Part shown: positions 17,265 to 26,525 of the stretch, in pieces
How the letters are laid out: each line of letters opens with the position of its first letter
How positions within the stretch are numbered: position 1 is the stretch's first letter
From: Candidatus Cloacimonadota bacterium
GTDB lineage: Bacteria > Cloacimonadota > Cloacimonadia > Cloacimonadales > Cloacimonadaceae
Assembly (NCBI GenBank): GCA_028706475.1
Contig: JAQWBI010000005.1
Location: 1 to 63,567, forward strand
Reading direction: 5' to 3'
Length of the DNA stretch: 63,567 nucleotides
Position numbers and translations under genes: made by a program
Notes under the pieces: generated by a model
What the model saw: the letters and a program-made list of their open reading frames with translations, nothing else
What the model was told of the DNA's origin: nothing
Databases searched by the model: none

Positions 17265-17813
17265 TTAATAAATGTATGTAGTTTTGGGGTTACGATAATG
17301 TACTGTTACAAAACCGTTATCTTTGCAGAGGTCAATGGTGCGGATCAGGGTGTCATACAGAACATCAGGATGTACGATTACGGCAATCTCAGTAGTATCA
17401 GAATACTTTTCTTTCAGATCCACCAGCAAGGTGTTCAATCCGTCAAAATCGTAAACATCTTCTCTAAGCCACGGTATTTTGTGAATGGTTTTTTTGTCCG
17501 GTTCTCGTATTTCCATTCCAGGGAACAGTTGGGCCTGTGCATGTTCCTTCATCATCAGATGAATTTCGACGATTTCCGCTTGAGCACCGCCACCTTCTCC
17601 AGTTCCGCCACCACCTCCGTCTGAGGTAAAACTAAGCGCAATCAGAGCTACCTGTGAGATCGAAATCATCATGATCAAAAAAGGTATGATCGAGACGAAA
17701 AGATTCATAATAGGAATCAAGTTTGGTTCCTCAGGTGCAGTCTGACTGTTTTGCTGCCTTGCCTCAGAAGGGCGATATACCTTTCTCGCCCCTGAAGGAT
17801 TTAGTCCTGCCAT
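17265..17813 (-). CDS. Second ExbD/TolR-like subunit, relay Asp replaced by Asn
   Basis: A 182-residue ExbD-like protein with a longer N-terminal cytoplasmic tail, one transmembrane helix (about 32-55; LIPIMNLFVSIIPFLIMM), a Gly-rich turn and a periplasmic domain of the ExbD type (DVLYDTLIRTIDLCKDNGF). Aligning the PxxD segment of ExbD with PIMN here puts Asn37 where the proton-carrying Asp normally is. The subunit may be structural, pairing with the Asp-containing ExbD encoded next. It follows the ExbB-like gene by four bases. Confidence 0.85.
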   Translation of the reverse strand: MAGLNPSGARKVYRPSEARQQNSQTAPEEPNLIPIMNLFVSIIPFLIMMISISQVALIALSFTSDGGGGGTGEGGGAQAEIVEIHLMMKEHAQAQLFPGMEIREPDKKTIHKIPWLREDVYDFDGLNTLLVDLKEKYSDTTEIAVIVHPDVLYDTLIRTIDLCKDNGFVTVHYRNPKTTYIY

Positions 17814-17817
17814 GATC

Positions 17818-18591
17818 TTATTCCTTGATCTGGTTGTTAATGTGGTTCACCAATTTCACACTGTATTCGTCGATATCGCTAATCAAATTCTGAGCGCGGG
17901 TGTAGAGACCACCTTTGATCAGAGTAAGCGGAATAGCACCCATTAGACCGAGAGCAGTAGTTCCGATAGCCATATAGATACCTTCGGTAAGAGCGTTCTG
18001 AGCTGCAACACCGGTTAAGAAACGCAAAGAGTTGAAAGCTTGGATGAGGCCAAAGATGGTTCCCAGAAGTCCAAGGTAGGTGGAGATTTGGGCCAGAGTA
18101 TCAAACCAGAATAATCCGCCATCCAGTAGGTGTACTTTCTGCAACACAGCTTCATCAAATGCGTTTTGAACAGCGATGCGGGCTTCTTCGCCCTTCTTGC
18201 CGGTTTTACGCACATCTTTGAAAACAGACAATCCACTCCAGAAAATGAAGCCCATTGTGGTGCCCTTGAATTGGTCAGCAATCTTTGTTGCTTCGTCAAT
18301 TTGATCGTTTTTCACGAAGTTCTTCAGTTTGAAGAAGAATTTCTCGGCATCAATCTTCTCTCGTACATACAGTTTAACGTAGCGCATGACCGCCAAAGTC
18401 AAACCAATCAGTAAATTGATCAGGATGAGGTGAGCCCAAAATCCGCTGGTGCTGTAAACTTCAATCAGGTTTACGCCGCTACCGGATGCTGCTGCGGTTT
18501 CGGGTACTGCTTCGGTAGCTTCCTGTGCAAAGAGGAAACCAACACTCAATAACAGGGCAATTACAACGAGTATGTTAAGCTTGCTTTTCAT
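17818..18591 (-). CDS. MotA/TolQ/ExbB-family proton-channel protein
   Basis: A 257-residue ExbB/TolQ homologue with a cleavable-looking signal peptide (LNILVVIALLLSVGFLFAQ), a first membrane helix (about 49-68), a cytoplasmic region with a basic stretch, and two further helices. These include the hallmark ISTYLGLLGTIFGLIQAF and AIGTTALGLMGAIPLTL segments. ExbB pentamers around ExbD dimers use the proton gradient to move TonB-type proteins. A signal peptide on ExbB is seen in several non-enteric lineages. The ATG overlaps the stop of the small upstream gene (ATGA). Confidence 0.92.
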   Translation of the reverse strand: MKSKLNILVVIALLLSVGFLFAQEATEAVPETAAASGSGVNLIEVYSTSGFWAHLILINLLIGLTLAVMRYVKLYVREKIDAEKFFFKLKNFVKNDQIDEATKIADQFKGTTMGFIFWSGLSVFKDVRKTGKKGEEARIAVQNAFDEAVLQKVHLLDGGLFWFDTLAQISTYLGLLGTIFGLIQAFNSLRFLTGVAAQNALTEGIYMAIGTTALGLMGAIPLTLIKGGLYTRAQNLISDIDEYSVKLVNHINNQIKE

Positions 18592-18881
18592 TTTGACTCC
18601 TTAAGCCATTTATTTAGTAGTATTTCACTGTTCTCTTGAACGATTCTGTCGTCTATTACAAAACGGTACTTACCGGTTGCTTGGAAAGTGTCGGACTTTG
18701 ACTTGTAGATACCGGATACCGGTGCCATGGCTTCAACTCGAATTTCAATGACTTCTGTATCAACCAATATCCCTTCTGCATTGCGGATGGGACCGGTCGT
18801 GGGTTGAGGATTCGCCTGTTGTGCCAGTAGCACTCCTGCCAGGAGGCTAAGCACAATTACCATCAACAGGTGTTTCTTCAT
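18588..18881 (-). CDS. Small exported protein of unknown function in the ExbB operon
   Basis: A 97-residue protein with a clear signal peptide (MKKHLLMVIVLSLLAGVLLA, cleavage near Gln21) and a mature part of about 75 residues with alternating beta-type segments (VIEIRVEAMAPV, GKYRFVIDD). I do not recognise the family. It has an excellent AAGGAGG ribosome site and overlaps both neighbours by ATGA: the 1,944-residue TPR gene before it and exbB after it. It is therefore almost certainly made in concert with them and may be a periplasmic accessory of the motor. Confidence 0.75.
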   Translation of the reverse strand: MKKHLLMVIVLSLLAGVLLAQQANPQPTTGPIRNAEGILVDTEVIEIRVEAMAPVSGIYKSKSDTFQATGKYRFVIDDRIVQENSEILLNKWLKESK

Positions 18882-21800
18882 CGGATTTCCTCCTTTCCTG
18901 CTTGTGAATATGTGATCTTTGCCAAAAAGCCCCGGTAAACCGAGCTATTGGATACCTCGAAACGTAACACATTTCGACCATTTACTACGTGACTTGCGTT
19001 TATGAGGACCTCGCCTTTGTATATCTCGAGGGGGTCCGGATCGTAATCGAAAATTGCACTACCAATCTCTGATCCGTTCAGATATACTGTCACGGCTTCA
19101 GGAGCAATAAATTCTATGATACCTTCTTTGAATTCCGAATCCAGCATAAAATCTGTTTCAAACACCAGATCGTTTACCGGACCTTCAAGTTCGGAAACCC
19201 AAATTGGGCGGGCTGCATTTGGTTCCATGTTTACCAGATTGTCCCAGGTTATATTCCATTCTGAGGCATCTGCCGCATAACTGGAGCTTTCTTCGCCAGT
19301 ATCCGGATCGCTGGTGATTATTCTCCATCCGGAGTTTGTGAAGATGTTTTTCACTACAGGTGGGATGTTTTCCCGGATTCGTTGCAGACTGGTCATGGTC
19401 TGCAAGGCAAGGGCAGCTTGTTGTTCATCGGCGCTGCTGTTTTCCAAGGACAGTTCAAACACATTGCTACCGCGGGCAAACATCTCTCCGGGAATAATGA
19501 AGCTATAGAGCGTGCTGGCGGGTTTGCCTGCTTCCAGAGTGTCTATTACCACCCAGGAAGAATTTACCACACTTCCATTCAGCTTTACTTGGATACCCAA
19601 GGGGAATGATATGTGCAGATAGGCGAAGTTTGGTTCCAGATCCATATTGAAACTGCGTGTCACATTCAAAGTGTTGTTTGAAGGAATTGTGGTGCGTCCA
19701 AGGCTTTGCCCCTTCGGACTCTGGATTCTGCTGAAATTAACAGTAGTTGCGGCTGGATCCAGATTCTGTTGCCATTGGTTGTCCAGCACGTAATCCTGAC
19801 TGCGGTATTCAACACTCTGATTGTATTTCAAGAGGGCGTCTTTAGCTGCTTGTGTGATTGCATTTTGGTAGCCTGCCAGATGGAATTGAGTATATATCTG
19901 GTTGTTGTAGGTAAGTGAGTTTATGATGTACTCTTGAATATTTTGCATCTTGAAACCTTGGATTTGTGCTTCTGCATTTTCACCCCATTGTTCGCGGTAA
20001 TATCTGCCCTGGGTGGTGATGCGGAAGAAGGTCTCTATCTGGGTGCCCACTACCTCTGCACCACGGTCATAGATTCTTGCGATCAAAGCAAGCGCCTTGA
20101 TCTGACGATCGTTGTCCATGTCGATCTCACTCTCCGCAGTTTGGCGAATAAGGGTTCTAACCTTGTTCACTTCTGCTTCGATAGTGCTCATATACTTCTT
20201 GATGCGATTGTCGCCGCCACCAAGGTTACTATCCCAGGTTGTAATAGCAACCACTCTGATTTGTTGAGCGGGACTCTGAGTAAAGATGGAGGATCTTCCC
20301 AAGGCCTCAAGGCGTGAATCATAGTTTGCCAGGAAGGCTTTGCGTTCTTGGATCTTGTCGTATTCACGTTGAACGGCAGCGAATATCTCGTGGATGTCTT
20401 CCGGGAAACTGAGACCTTCTTTCTTGTATGCGTTCTCCAGGCTGCGGTAACGATCGCGAGCAGCAAAGGCACCTTCAAAATCCTGATTCAGGTATGCAGC
20501 GTCGAATTCCTGGGCAATGGTTCGCAATTCCGTAGTGGCTACGTCCATATAATATGAGTTTTTGCTGGGGTCTTTGGCATATATCGCCTTGGCCATTCGC
20601 TTGTAATCTTCGTTTTCTTTTCGATCATAATAACCCTTGGCCATGTATTCCATATAAGGTACTGTGTCTGAGTGATTGGGATAGGTCTCGATAAAGCGAT
20701 TCATCAAGGCATAACCGGTCGGGATGTTTCCTTCCAGGTTGTAAAGGCGAATAGCGTCTGCCAATAGGCTGCTTTCGGGCACATCTTCGGTGTCAATACT
20801 TCCGGCATGTGCTTCTTCGTAAAGAGCTAAATAAGCTTCGGCAGCTTCGGTTCTGCGGGATGCATTTTCTGCTTTTGCGGAAATGGCGGCAAGGCGTAGG
20901 AAGAAGGCGTAACTGCTGCCGGGATGAGCATCTATAAACTCCTGTTCCAAGCTCGCTGCCAGGGTGGGATTGTTCATCATGGTCTCAGATTCGGCAATGT
21001 CTATGGCTTGGCTGTAGCGAGTGTAGATGGCGTCCAACTCTGTATCCGAGGCGGCCAGCTCCATCAAGAGGTCGATGGCTTGCTGATATGCACCGGCTTT
21101 CTTGAAGGCTTCCACGGCTTCGTTCTTCTGCCCCAGGATCTCCAATCTGCGGCTGGGATCCATCTCTGCTGCCAGTCTCAGGCGTTCATTGGCTTCAGTA
21201 AGAAAATCACCGGAGCCAGAGGCAGTCTCGAAGCTGTTTTGAATTTGAACCAAAATATCCTGGTTGATATTGGCTCTGTCTTCATCACTCTCAGCCAGCG
21301 GTAGAGCTTTGCGGAACCAGCTTTCAGCATCTGCAAAACGTTCCTGGCGAATACTCATTTCGGCAAGTTTCAGGTAGGTGTCACGTTTGTCGGAGTCCGT
21401 CGTCAAATCTTCGTATTCCAAGGCTTGCTGGTATAGAGCAATGGCGTCAGGATACTTTTCACGGCCAAATTGAATGTCTCCCAAGAGCAGGATAACATCC
21501 AGAGCGTTCGTCATTCTTTCGGGAGTTTTGAAGCGATCCTGATTGCTAACCTTCAAATATCTGTCCGCGCAGTTCTTCAAAACTGCAAAAGCTTCGTCTT
21601 CATTTGCCGGAGCACCTTCCTCTACAGTATATTCATTGCTTGCCATCAAATCCATAGTTGTGGCATAAGCATTGCGGGCATATATCATAGCCAATTCTTC
21701 ATTTTCGTAGAATTGGCTGTTTTGAGGATGCTTATCGTTATAATCATAGAGCTTCTTTATGGCTGAATTGATGTCATGAATATCCTGAGTACGATCCGCC

Positions 21801-24712
21801 AGCACAGAATATGCTGTTACAATCAGACTATCTGATGATGCACTGTCGGCTTCATAATCGGGATTGTGCAATTGAGCGAATTCCTTGTAAACACGCAAAT
21901 GGTTTTCGTAAGCAGTGAGGTTCTCGCGGTTAATTGAATTCACGAAGTTATTGTACAATCTGAAACCGCGTTGAGTGTAAGCATTATCTACTATGCTCAT
22001 TTGGCGGCTGATGTCTTTATCTTTATTTTGGCTGTACCATTGAGAATCATGGCTGTAGTTGTTGATGATTTTTTGATAGATGTTCTGAGTAATCTGATCC
22101 AGGTCTTCGCCTTCACGCAGATTCTGGCCGGAGTTGTGGTACAGGAAGAGGATAGAGTCCTGCAGGACGGGGTTTATCAGTGCCATTGGTGCAGTATCGA
22201 TCCTGAACTGTAAGAAGTCTATCGCTTGCAGTGAAGCGTTCATGTTCAGTTTCAGTTGAGTAGAACGATCCAAAACTTTTTGAACTATTTGCTCGTTGCT
22301 ATAACCGTCAAAAACGCGCTGCAATTCGGCAATACCCCGCGAGAGCGAGCTGAAATCAGTTCCGTCCAGAGCGATCAGGCAGTAGGCGATGTTGTCCACG
22401 GCATCAGAACAGTAGTCTGCGGCAAGCTGCTTATCGGTGATCAAACCGGATTCGGAAGCTTTCAACAATTCCATAAAGTCGTTCATAGCCATACGCAGGT
22501 CTTGCTCGGCAAAGCTATTGAGGCGTACCCATCCTCTTTGATATAGGGCATCGTAGTAGAGAGGGCTCTTGGAGTTTGCTACGATCTGATCGAAGTATCC
22601 GATGGCTCTGTCGCGATAGAGCTCGGGATTATCAGAGTCGGTGGAAAAACTGAAATTGAGCAAGCCTAGGCGATATACGGATTCCTCATAGACTTTGGAA
22701 TCCGGGAAATCTCGGACAATCTCTTGTAAAGCAGCTAGAGCTTCGCTGAAATTGGCTTCACTATACAGCGAATTGGCTGGTGCAACATCATCAAATCCAG
22801 CGGTATTACGGAAGGTGATCTTGTTGTTGCTTACTTCCATACGTTTCAATTCGCTGGTAATAAAAGCGATATTGTATAAGGCTAAATCCCGGTTCGGCAG
22901 ATTGGGATCCAACTCCAGGGCCTTGCGATAACTGACCAATGCGGGATTCAGATCCTCGGGAATGGCGTAGTACTGCAACTCTGCTAAATAGTAATAAAGA
23001 TCGGCAGTACCTACTAATTGATTGCCACCGGGCTGGTCAATCGAACTAAAATCAGGATTGTTTGCCAGGAAAGTATTGATCTCGCCGATCAGTTTCAGCT
23101 GTTCGGAGCGCCAATATGCTTTGTGTTCTTCCTGTTCTTCCTCAGTAAGATAGATCTGAGCTTCCAGGTACTTCTGGTAAACCGCCATCAAGCTGCGGTA
23201 AGACATCTGCAGGGTGATGAAATCCATTGCAGTAAGAGTCTCATCCCAGCCTTCATTATAAACCGCATCCCGTTGTGTAGATAAAGCTACGTCACTGATC
23301 TGGGAGGCGATCATGGGGCGGATACTGTTGCGGAAATCCTCATCATACATAGTATTGGAGAGGCTTAATACATAGTTTTCATAATCAGTGGCAGTGTCAT
23401 CCAACTGCTTCTTTTCCGCTAATAGAGCATAGTATTCATCCAGGATTTCCAACAGGGCTTCACCTTCCTGAGCATCCAGGTTGTGTACATCACTCACATA
23501 TTTCTGATGTAATACTTCAGCTTCAGCTTTACTTCTCATGGCCTCATTTCTTTCCATCATGAGGCGATCGTGGCTTTCCGGGAACTCTCCGCTGGCTAAT
23601 AGCTCGTCGATCTCTTTGATTATCTCATCGTAGGATGTAATTATCATCTGGATTTGGAATATGCGATCCAGATACAAATCGCCGGTATAAACTTCGGTAT
23701 CTGAGGTCGCTTCGGTGCTAAGCTTCAGGAAGTTCTGCGATAACACCAGGTCAAACTGTTTTAATACCCGATCATAGAAAGCCAGACTTTGCTTTGAAGC
23801 TTCAATGTACTTCATGGCGGGTATAAGAAATTCTTCAGAACCGATGGAGGCATTGGCATAATCTGTCATCAAGTGCTTTAACTCATCCAAACCGCTCATT
23901 TCTATGTCATAGTTTTCAATAATGGTATCCAGGAAGAGAATTCCTTCCATGCCGATTATTTCGTTGTAGATGGCTGTAATATCCAATTTGATCTGATCAA
24001 TCTGCCCTGACAAGTCTTTTAATGCTGCTTTGCTGGGTGATTGATAAAACGTGTCTATGTCCAATGAGTTTAAACGGTTCAGAACGTTCTGTTTTAGCGG
24101 CAGAAGCGCGTTCAAGACGATCTCCCGGTTTCCGTTGTAGCGCATTATAAGATTTGATACGTCATCAAAATGTTTACTATCTGTGCCTAGATCCGAGTAG
24201 AGATAAAGATAAGCAGGGAAATACTGCTCTGTATTGTAGTTATCAAAAACGATGGCGCTCAAATAGTCTCTGGCTGTCTGACGCTCTCCGGCTTGCAGGA
24301 GTTCGGTCAGTTTGCGGTACAACACAATATTGAGCATTTTGCGTGCACCATAATTCAGATCTGTCTTCAGGAGTGAGTCGAATATGGAAATAGCTCTGTC
24401 ATTCTCACCTGCTCTGGCATACATATGCCCCAAAAGATACAAGACATCGTTGTCACCCAGCAAGCTTAATGTACTGCTGAATTCTTGTAACTCTGCATTT
24501 GCTTGCGCAGGGTTCAATTCAATGACACTCGGAAGCGCGTCAACCAAGAATTCTTTGGCGACTTTTCGCAATTCCTGCCTCTGAATGCGGATTTCTTCTT
24601 GTAGCTGCTCAACAGTCACATTCTCGTCGTACTCAATGGTCTGGGCAGATAAATAAGAAAAGCAAGTCAACCCAAACATAAGGAGCAAAAACACAATAAA
24701 ATTCTTTTTCAT
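18878..24712 (-). CDS. Giant exported TPR-repeat protein with C-terminal jelly-roll domains
   Basis: A 1,944-residue exported protein. After a signal peptide (NFIVFLLLMFGLTCFSYLSAQ) most of the chain is helical and carries many tetratricopeptide-type repeats (for example LYLLGHMYARAGENDRAISIF near the start, YLKLAEMSIRQERFADAESWF in the middle), suited to holding partner proteins in the periplasm. From about 1690 there are two jelly-roll-like beta domains (LHISFPLGIQVKLNGSVV; VTVYLNGSEIGSAIF ... NGRNVLRFEVSN), of the type that binds sugars or packs against other domains. The ATG at 24712 starts the signal peptide. A GTG four codons upstream is possible. It heads the ExbB/ExbD/TonB operon, so it is probably the machine's scaffold. 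The function is unknown. Confidence 0.85.
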   Translation of the reverse strand: MKKNFIVFLLLMFGLTCFSYLSAQTIEYDENVTVEQLQEEIRIQRQELRKVAKEFLVDALPSVIELNPAQANAELQEFSSTLSLLGDNDVLYLLGHMYARAGENDRAISIFDSLLKTDLNYGARKMLNIVLYRKLTELLQAGERQTARDYLSAIVFDNYNTEQYFPAYLYLYSDLGTDSKHFDDVSNLIMRYNGNREIVLNALLPLKQNVLNRLNSLDIDTFYQSPSKAALKDLSGQIDQIKLDITAIYNEIIGMEGILFLDTIIENYDIEMSGLDELKHLMTDYANASIGSEEFLIPAMKYIEASKQSLAFYDRVLKQFDLVLSQNFLKLSTEATSDTEVYTGDLYLDRIFQIQMIITSYDEIIKEIDELLASGEFPESHDRLMMERNEAMRSKAEAEVLHQKYVSDVHNLDAQEGEALLEILDEYYALLAEKKQLDDTATDYENYVLSLSNTMYDEDFRNSIRPMIASQISDVALSTQRDAVYNEGWDETLTAMDFITLQMSYRSLMAVYQKYLEAQIYLTEEEQEEHKAYWRSEQLKLIGEINTFLANNPDFSSIDQPGGNQLVGTADLYYYLAELQYYAIPEDLNPALVSYRKALELDPNLPNRDLALYNIAFITSELKRMEVSNNKITFRNTAGFDDVAPANSLYSEANFSEALAALQEIVRDFPDSKVYEESVYRLGLLNFSFSTDSDNPELYRDRAIGYFDQIVANSKSPLYYDALYQRGWVRLNSFAEQDLRMAMNDFMELLKASESGLITDKQLAADYCSDAVDNIAYCLIALDGTDFSSLSRGIAELQRVFDGYSNEQIVQKVLDRSTQLKLNMNASLQAIDFLQFRIDTAPMALINPVLQDSILFLYHNSGQNLREGEDLDQITQNIYQKIINNYSHDSQWYSQNKDKDISRQMSIVDNAYTQRGFRLYNNFVNSINRENLTAYENHLRVYKEFAQLHNPDYEADSASSDSLIVTAYSVLADRTQDIHDINSAIKKLYDYNDKHPQNSQFYENEELAMIYARNAYATTMDLMASNEYTVEEGAPANEDEAFAVLKNCADRYLKVSNQDRFKTPERMTNALDVILLLGDIQFGREKYPDAIALYQQALEYEDLTTDSDKRDTYLKLAEMSIRQERFADAESWFRKALPLAESDEDRANINQDILVQIQNSFETASGSGDFLTEANERLRLAAEMDPSRRLEILGQKNEAVEAFKKAGAYQQAIDLLMELAASDTELDAIYTRYSQAIDIAESETMMNNPTLAASLEQEFIDAHPGSSYAFFLRLAAISAKAENASRRTEAAEAYLALYEEAHAGSIDTEDVPESSLLADAIRLYNLEGNIPTGYALMNRFIETYPNHSDTVPYMEYMAKGYYDRKENEDYKRMAKAIYAKDPSKNSYYMDVATTELRTIAQEFDAAYLNQDFEGAFAARDRYRSLENAYKKEGLSFPEDIHEIFAAVQREYDKIQERKAFLANYDSRLEALGRSSIFTQSPAQQIRVVAITTWDSNLGGGDNRIKKYMSTIEAEVNKVRTLIRQTAESEIDMDNDRQIKALALIARIYDRGAEVVGTQIETFFRITTQGRYYREQWGENAEAQIQGFKMQNIQEYIINSLTYNNQIYTQFHLAGYQNAITQAAKDALLKYNQSVEYRSQDYVLDNQWQQNLDPAATTVNFSRIQSPKGQSLGRTTIPSNNTLNVTRSFNMDLEPNFAYLHISFPLGIQVKLNGSVVNSSWVVIDTLEAGKPASTLYSFIIPGEMFARGSNVFELSLENSSADEQQAALALQTMTSLQRIRENIPPVVKNIFTNSGWRIITSDPDTGEESSSYAADASEWNITWDNLVNMEPNAARPIWVSELEGPVNDLVFETDFMLDSEFKEGIIEFIAPEAVTVYLNGSEIGSAIFDYDPDPLEIYKGEVLINASHVVNGRNVLRFEVSNSSVYRGFLAKITYSQAGKEEIR

Positions 24713-24756
24713 AACCCCGCTCACTTTAGACTCTCATTAAGTTAATTTGCAGTGAA

Positions 24757-24792
24757 TAAAAGCACGCCAGGATACAGCTTGCACCCTGGCGT
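24757..24792 (-). terminator. Terminator of the outer-membrane barrel gene
   Basis: ACGCCAGG (24764-24771) pairs with CCTGGCGT (24785-24792). On the - strand the stem is followed by GCTTTTATT. It separates the barrel gene from the TPR operon, although the T run is short enough that read-through is possible. Confidence 0.6.
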
Positions 24793-24851
24793 ACTGCTTC
24801 AACATAGGAAAGTATGAATCCTACGTTCCACCGCTATGTTATATGTATGCT

Positions 24852-26036
24852 TTAATCCCGTTCAGCTTTCAGCTCTTGAATCCAAGAACGAAGATCATCA
24901 AGAGACTTCTGGGCTTTCTCGCGTTCAGCACGCAACTGCTTCAACTCTTCCAGCAGATCCCGAACTTCGGGAGAGAGCTGAGAATAGGATGTGCTTCCGC
25001 CACTACCGGTAAGACCAGGTGTCTCCAGAGTGGTTCCGGAGCTGGATGTACCCAGAGCTACTTCTCCAGTGCCAGTTTTGGGTTTGGTCTCTTGCGGAGG
25101 AATGATAACTACTTCGCGATCTGTGGGATCAGTGGTTGTACCAGTCGGAGGAATAATGATACCTTCCTGAGGAGGCAGAGTACCAGAATCCACAAGGTAG
25201 GGTTCTTCCAGATCGCTATCCACGGCATAACGCTTCAGATCAGGACGACGCTGTGCTTCGGCATATTTGTCGAAGAGGTAAGAGAGAGCAAATGCAATTC
25301 TCAGGTTGTCTTCGTAACCATTGTCCTTAGTGAGGTCTTCCAGAGCTTGTGCTCCAACCTTGACGCCCCAGTTCTTCCAGCTGTATTTGACGCCAGCGTT
25401 GAATTCATGACCGTCGAATTCACCTTGCAGGGCAAGGTTTCTGATCGGAGACAATTCAGCAGACATAAACAGACCATTGAACCTACGGGCACGTCCTGCT
25501 TGACCTACGAAACGGTTTGAACCGATCCCGAGGTTGAACATCCATGGGATACCGAAAAGTACTGCCTGCTTTGATGCAACTGCATAAGGCGAATAGTTCT
25601 CGTATCCTGCTTTGTCCGGGTGAGTATAGAAGTCATCACCAGGAACCATGTCCTGAACTCTGTGATTAGTCATCGGAGACAGGATATTGTCCATACCTAC
25701 AGAAATCTGCGGAATACGCGGAGTCTCCTGCAGTACCTTAAATTTTAAATTCAAAAAATATACCAAGGGTTCATCTTCAACTTTGTCGCCCACGAACAAA
25801 CCTAGTTCCAAGCGGTTAAAGAGACCTACTCCGGCCATCATGTAGGGGACAAAGCCGTCGTATTCCACAGGCATTGCAATGTCACGATAATAACCGGCCA
25901 ACATAAACTCTGCTGCCTTATGTGGTAATACATAGGCATCCGGAGTACGCAACATGCCAAGCGTCTGAAAAGGCGCTGCCTGCAAGAGGCCAAACATCGT
26001 CGCGATAACGATTACACTCAATATAACTTTTTTCAT
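24852..26036 (-). CDS. Predicted outer-membrane beta-barrel protein with C-terminal coiled coil
   Basis: A 394-residue exported protein. After a signal peptide (VILSVIVIATMFGLLQAAP) it has about 230 residues of amphipathic strands typical of a small barrel, with glycine-rich turns (YMMAGVGLFNRLELGLFVGDKV, FNAGVKYSWKNWGVKVGAQAL). The opening (LGMLRTPDAYVLP) resembles YjbH-type barrels. Residues about 285-345 are a Pro/Thr/Gly-rich linker, and the last 45 residues form a coiled coil (EVRDLLEELKQLRAEREKAQKSL). The ATG at 26036 follows GGAGGG. It lies immediately upstream of the TPR-ExbB-TonB operon and is a candidate outer-membrane partner. That link is inferred from position only. Confidence 0.7.
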   Translation of the reverse strand: MKKVILSVIVIATMFGLLQAAPFQTLGMLRTPDAYVLPHKAAEFMLAGYYRDIAMPVEYDGFVPYMMAGVGLFNRLELGLFVGDKVEDEPLVYFLNLKFKVLQETPRIPQISVGMDNILSPMTNHRVQDMVPGDDFYTHPDKAGYENYSPYAVASKQAVLFGIPWMFNLGIGSNRFVGQAGRARRFNGLFMSAELSPIRNLALQGEFDGHEFNAGVKYSWKNWGVKVGAQALEDLTKDNGYEDNLRIAFALSYLFDKYAEAQRRPDLKRYAVDSDLEEPYLVDSGTLPPQEGIIIPPTGTTTDPTDREVVIIPPQETKPKTGTGEVALGTSSSGTTLETPGLTGSGGSTSYSQLSPEVRDLLEELKQLRAEREKAQKSLDDLRSWIQELKAERD

Positions 26037-26122
26037 ACTTCCCTCCACCTTTCGGTGATTAGTCTATTCATGTATCCTTCAATATCATTGACAATTTATA
26101 CGTCAAGCTTTTTCTTGAGTCC

Positions 26123-26509
26123 ATGAAACAAAGTTTAAACCAGGAACTGGCCCGAACAGGAGAAACCCTAGCCGTTGATTATCTCGTAACAAACGGCTAC
26201 AATGTGCTTTGCAGAAACTTTCGAGTTAAACAAGGCGAGATTGATATCATCGTAGAAAAAAATCAACACCTCATATTTGTCGAAGTAAAAACACGTTCCT
26301 ATCACTCTATTCAAACCGCTCTGGACAATGTCTCATATACCAAACAGAAGCATATTTCCAGAGTTGCACAAGTATATTGTAAGCAAAATCCTCAATATGA
26401 CAAGTTCAATACTCGGTTTGATGTAATTGTCTTGCTCTTTAATGCCAGAAATGAGGAGTTTAGTATCCATCACTTCCCTGATGCATTTCTTCCGATTGCA
26501 GACCAGTAA
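26123..26509 (+). CDS. yraN: YraN / UPF0102 family nuclease-fold protein
   Basis: A 128-residue protein of the UPF0102 family, which has a restriction-endonuclease-like fold. Conserved features are GEIDIIVEK (Asp41), IFVEVKTR (Glu54, Lys56) and RFDVIVL near the end. The biochemical role is not firmly known; a link to Holliday-junction or DNA processing has been suggested for the fold. It is a lone + strand gene in a - strand neighbourhood, with a TTGACA at 26088-26093 upstream but a poor -10 and weak ribosome site. Its stop is 14 bases from the convergent GWxTD gene. Confidence 0.88.
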   Translation: MKQSLNQELARTGETLAVDYLVTNGYNVLCRNFRVKQGEIDIIVEKNQHLIFVEVKTRSYHSIQTALDNVSYTKQKHISRVAQVYCKQNPQYDKFNTRFDVIVLLFNARNEEFSIHHFPDAFLPIADQ

Positions 26510-26525
26510 CTCATCAAGTCACTAC

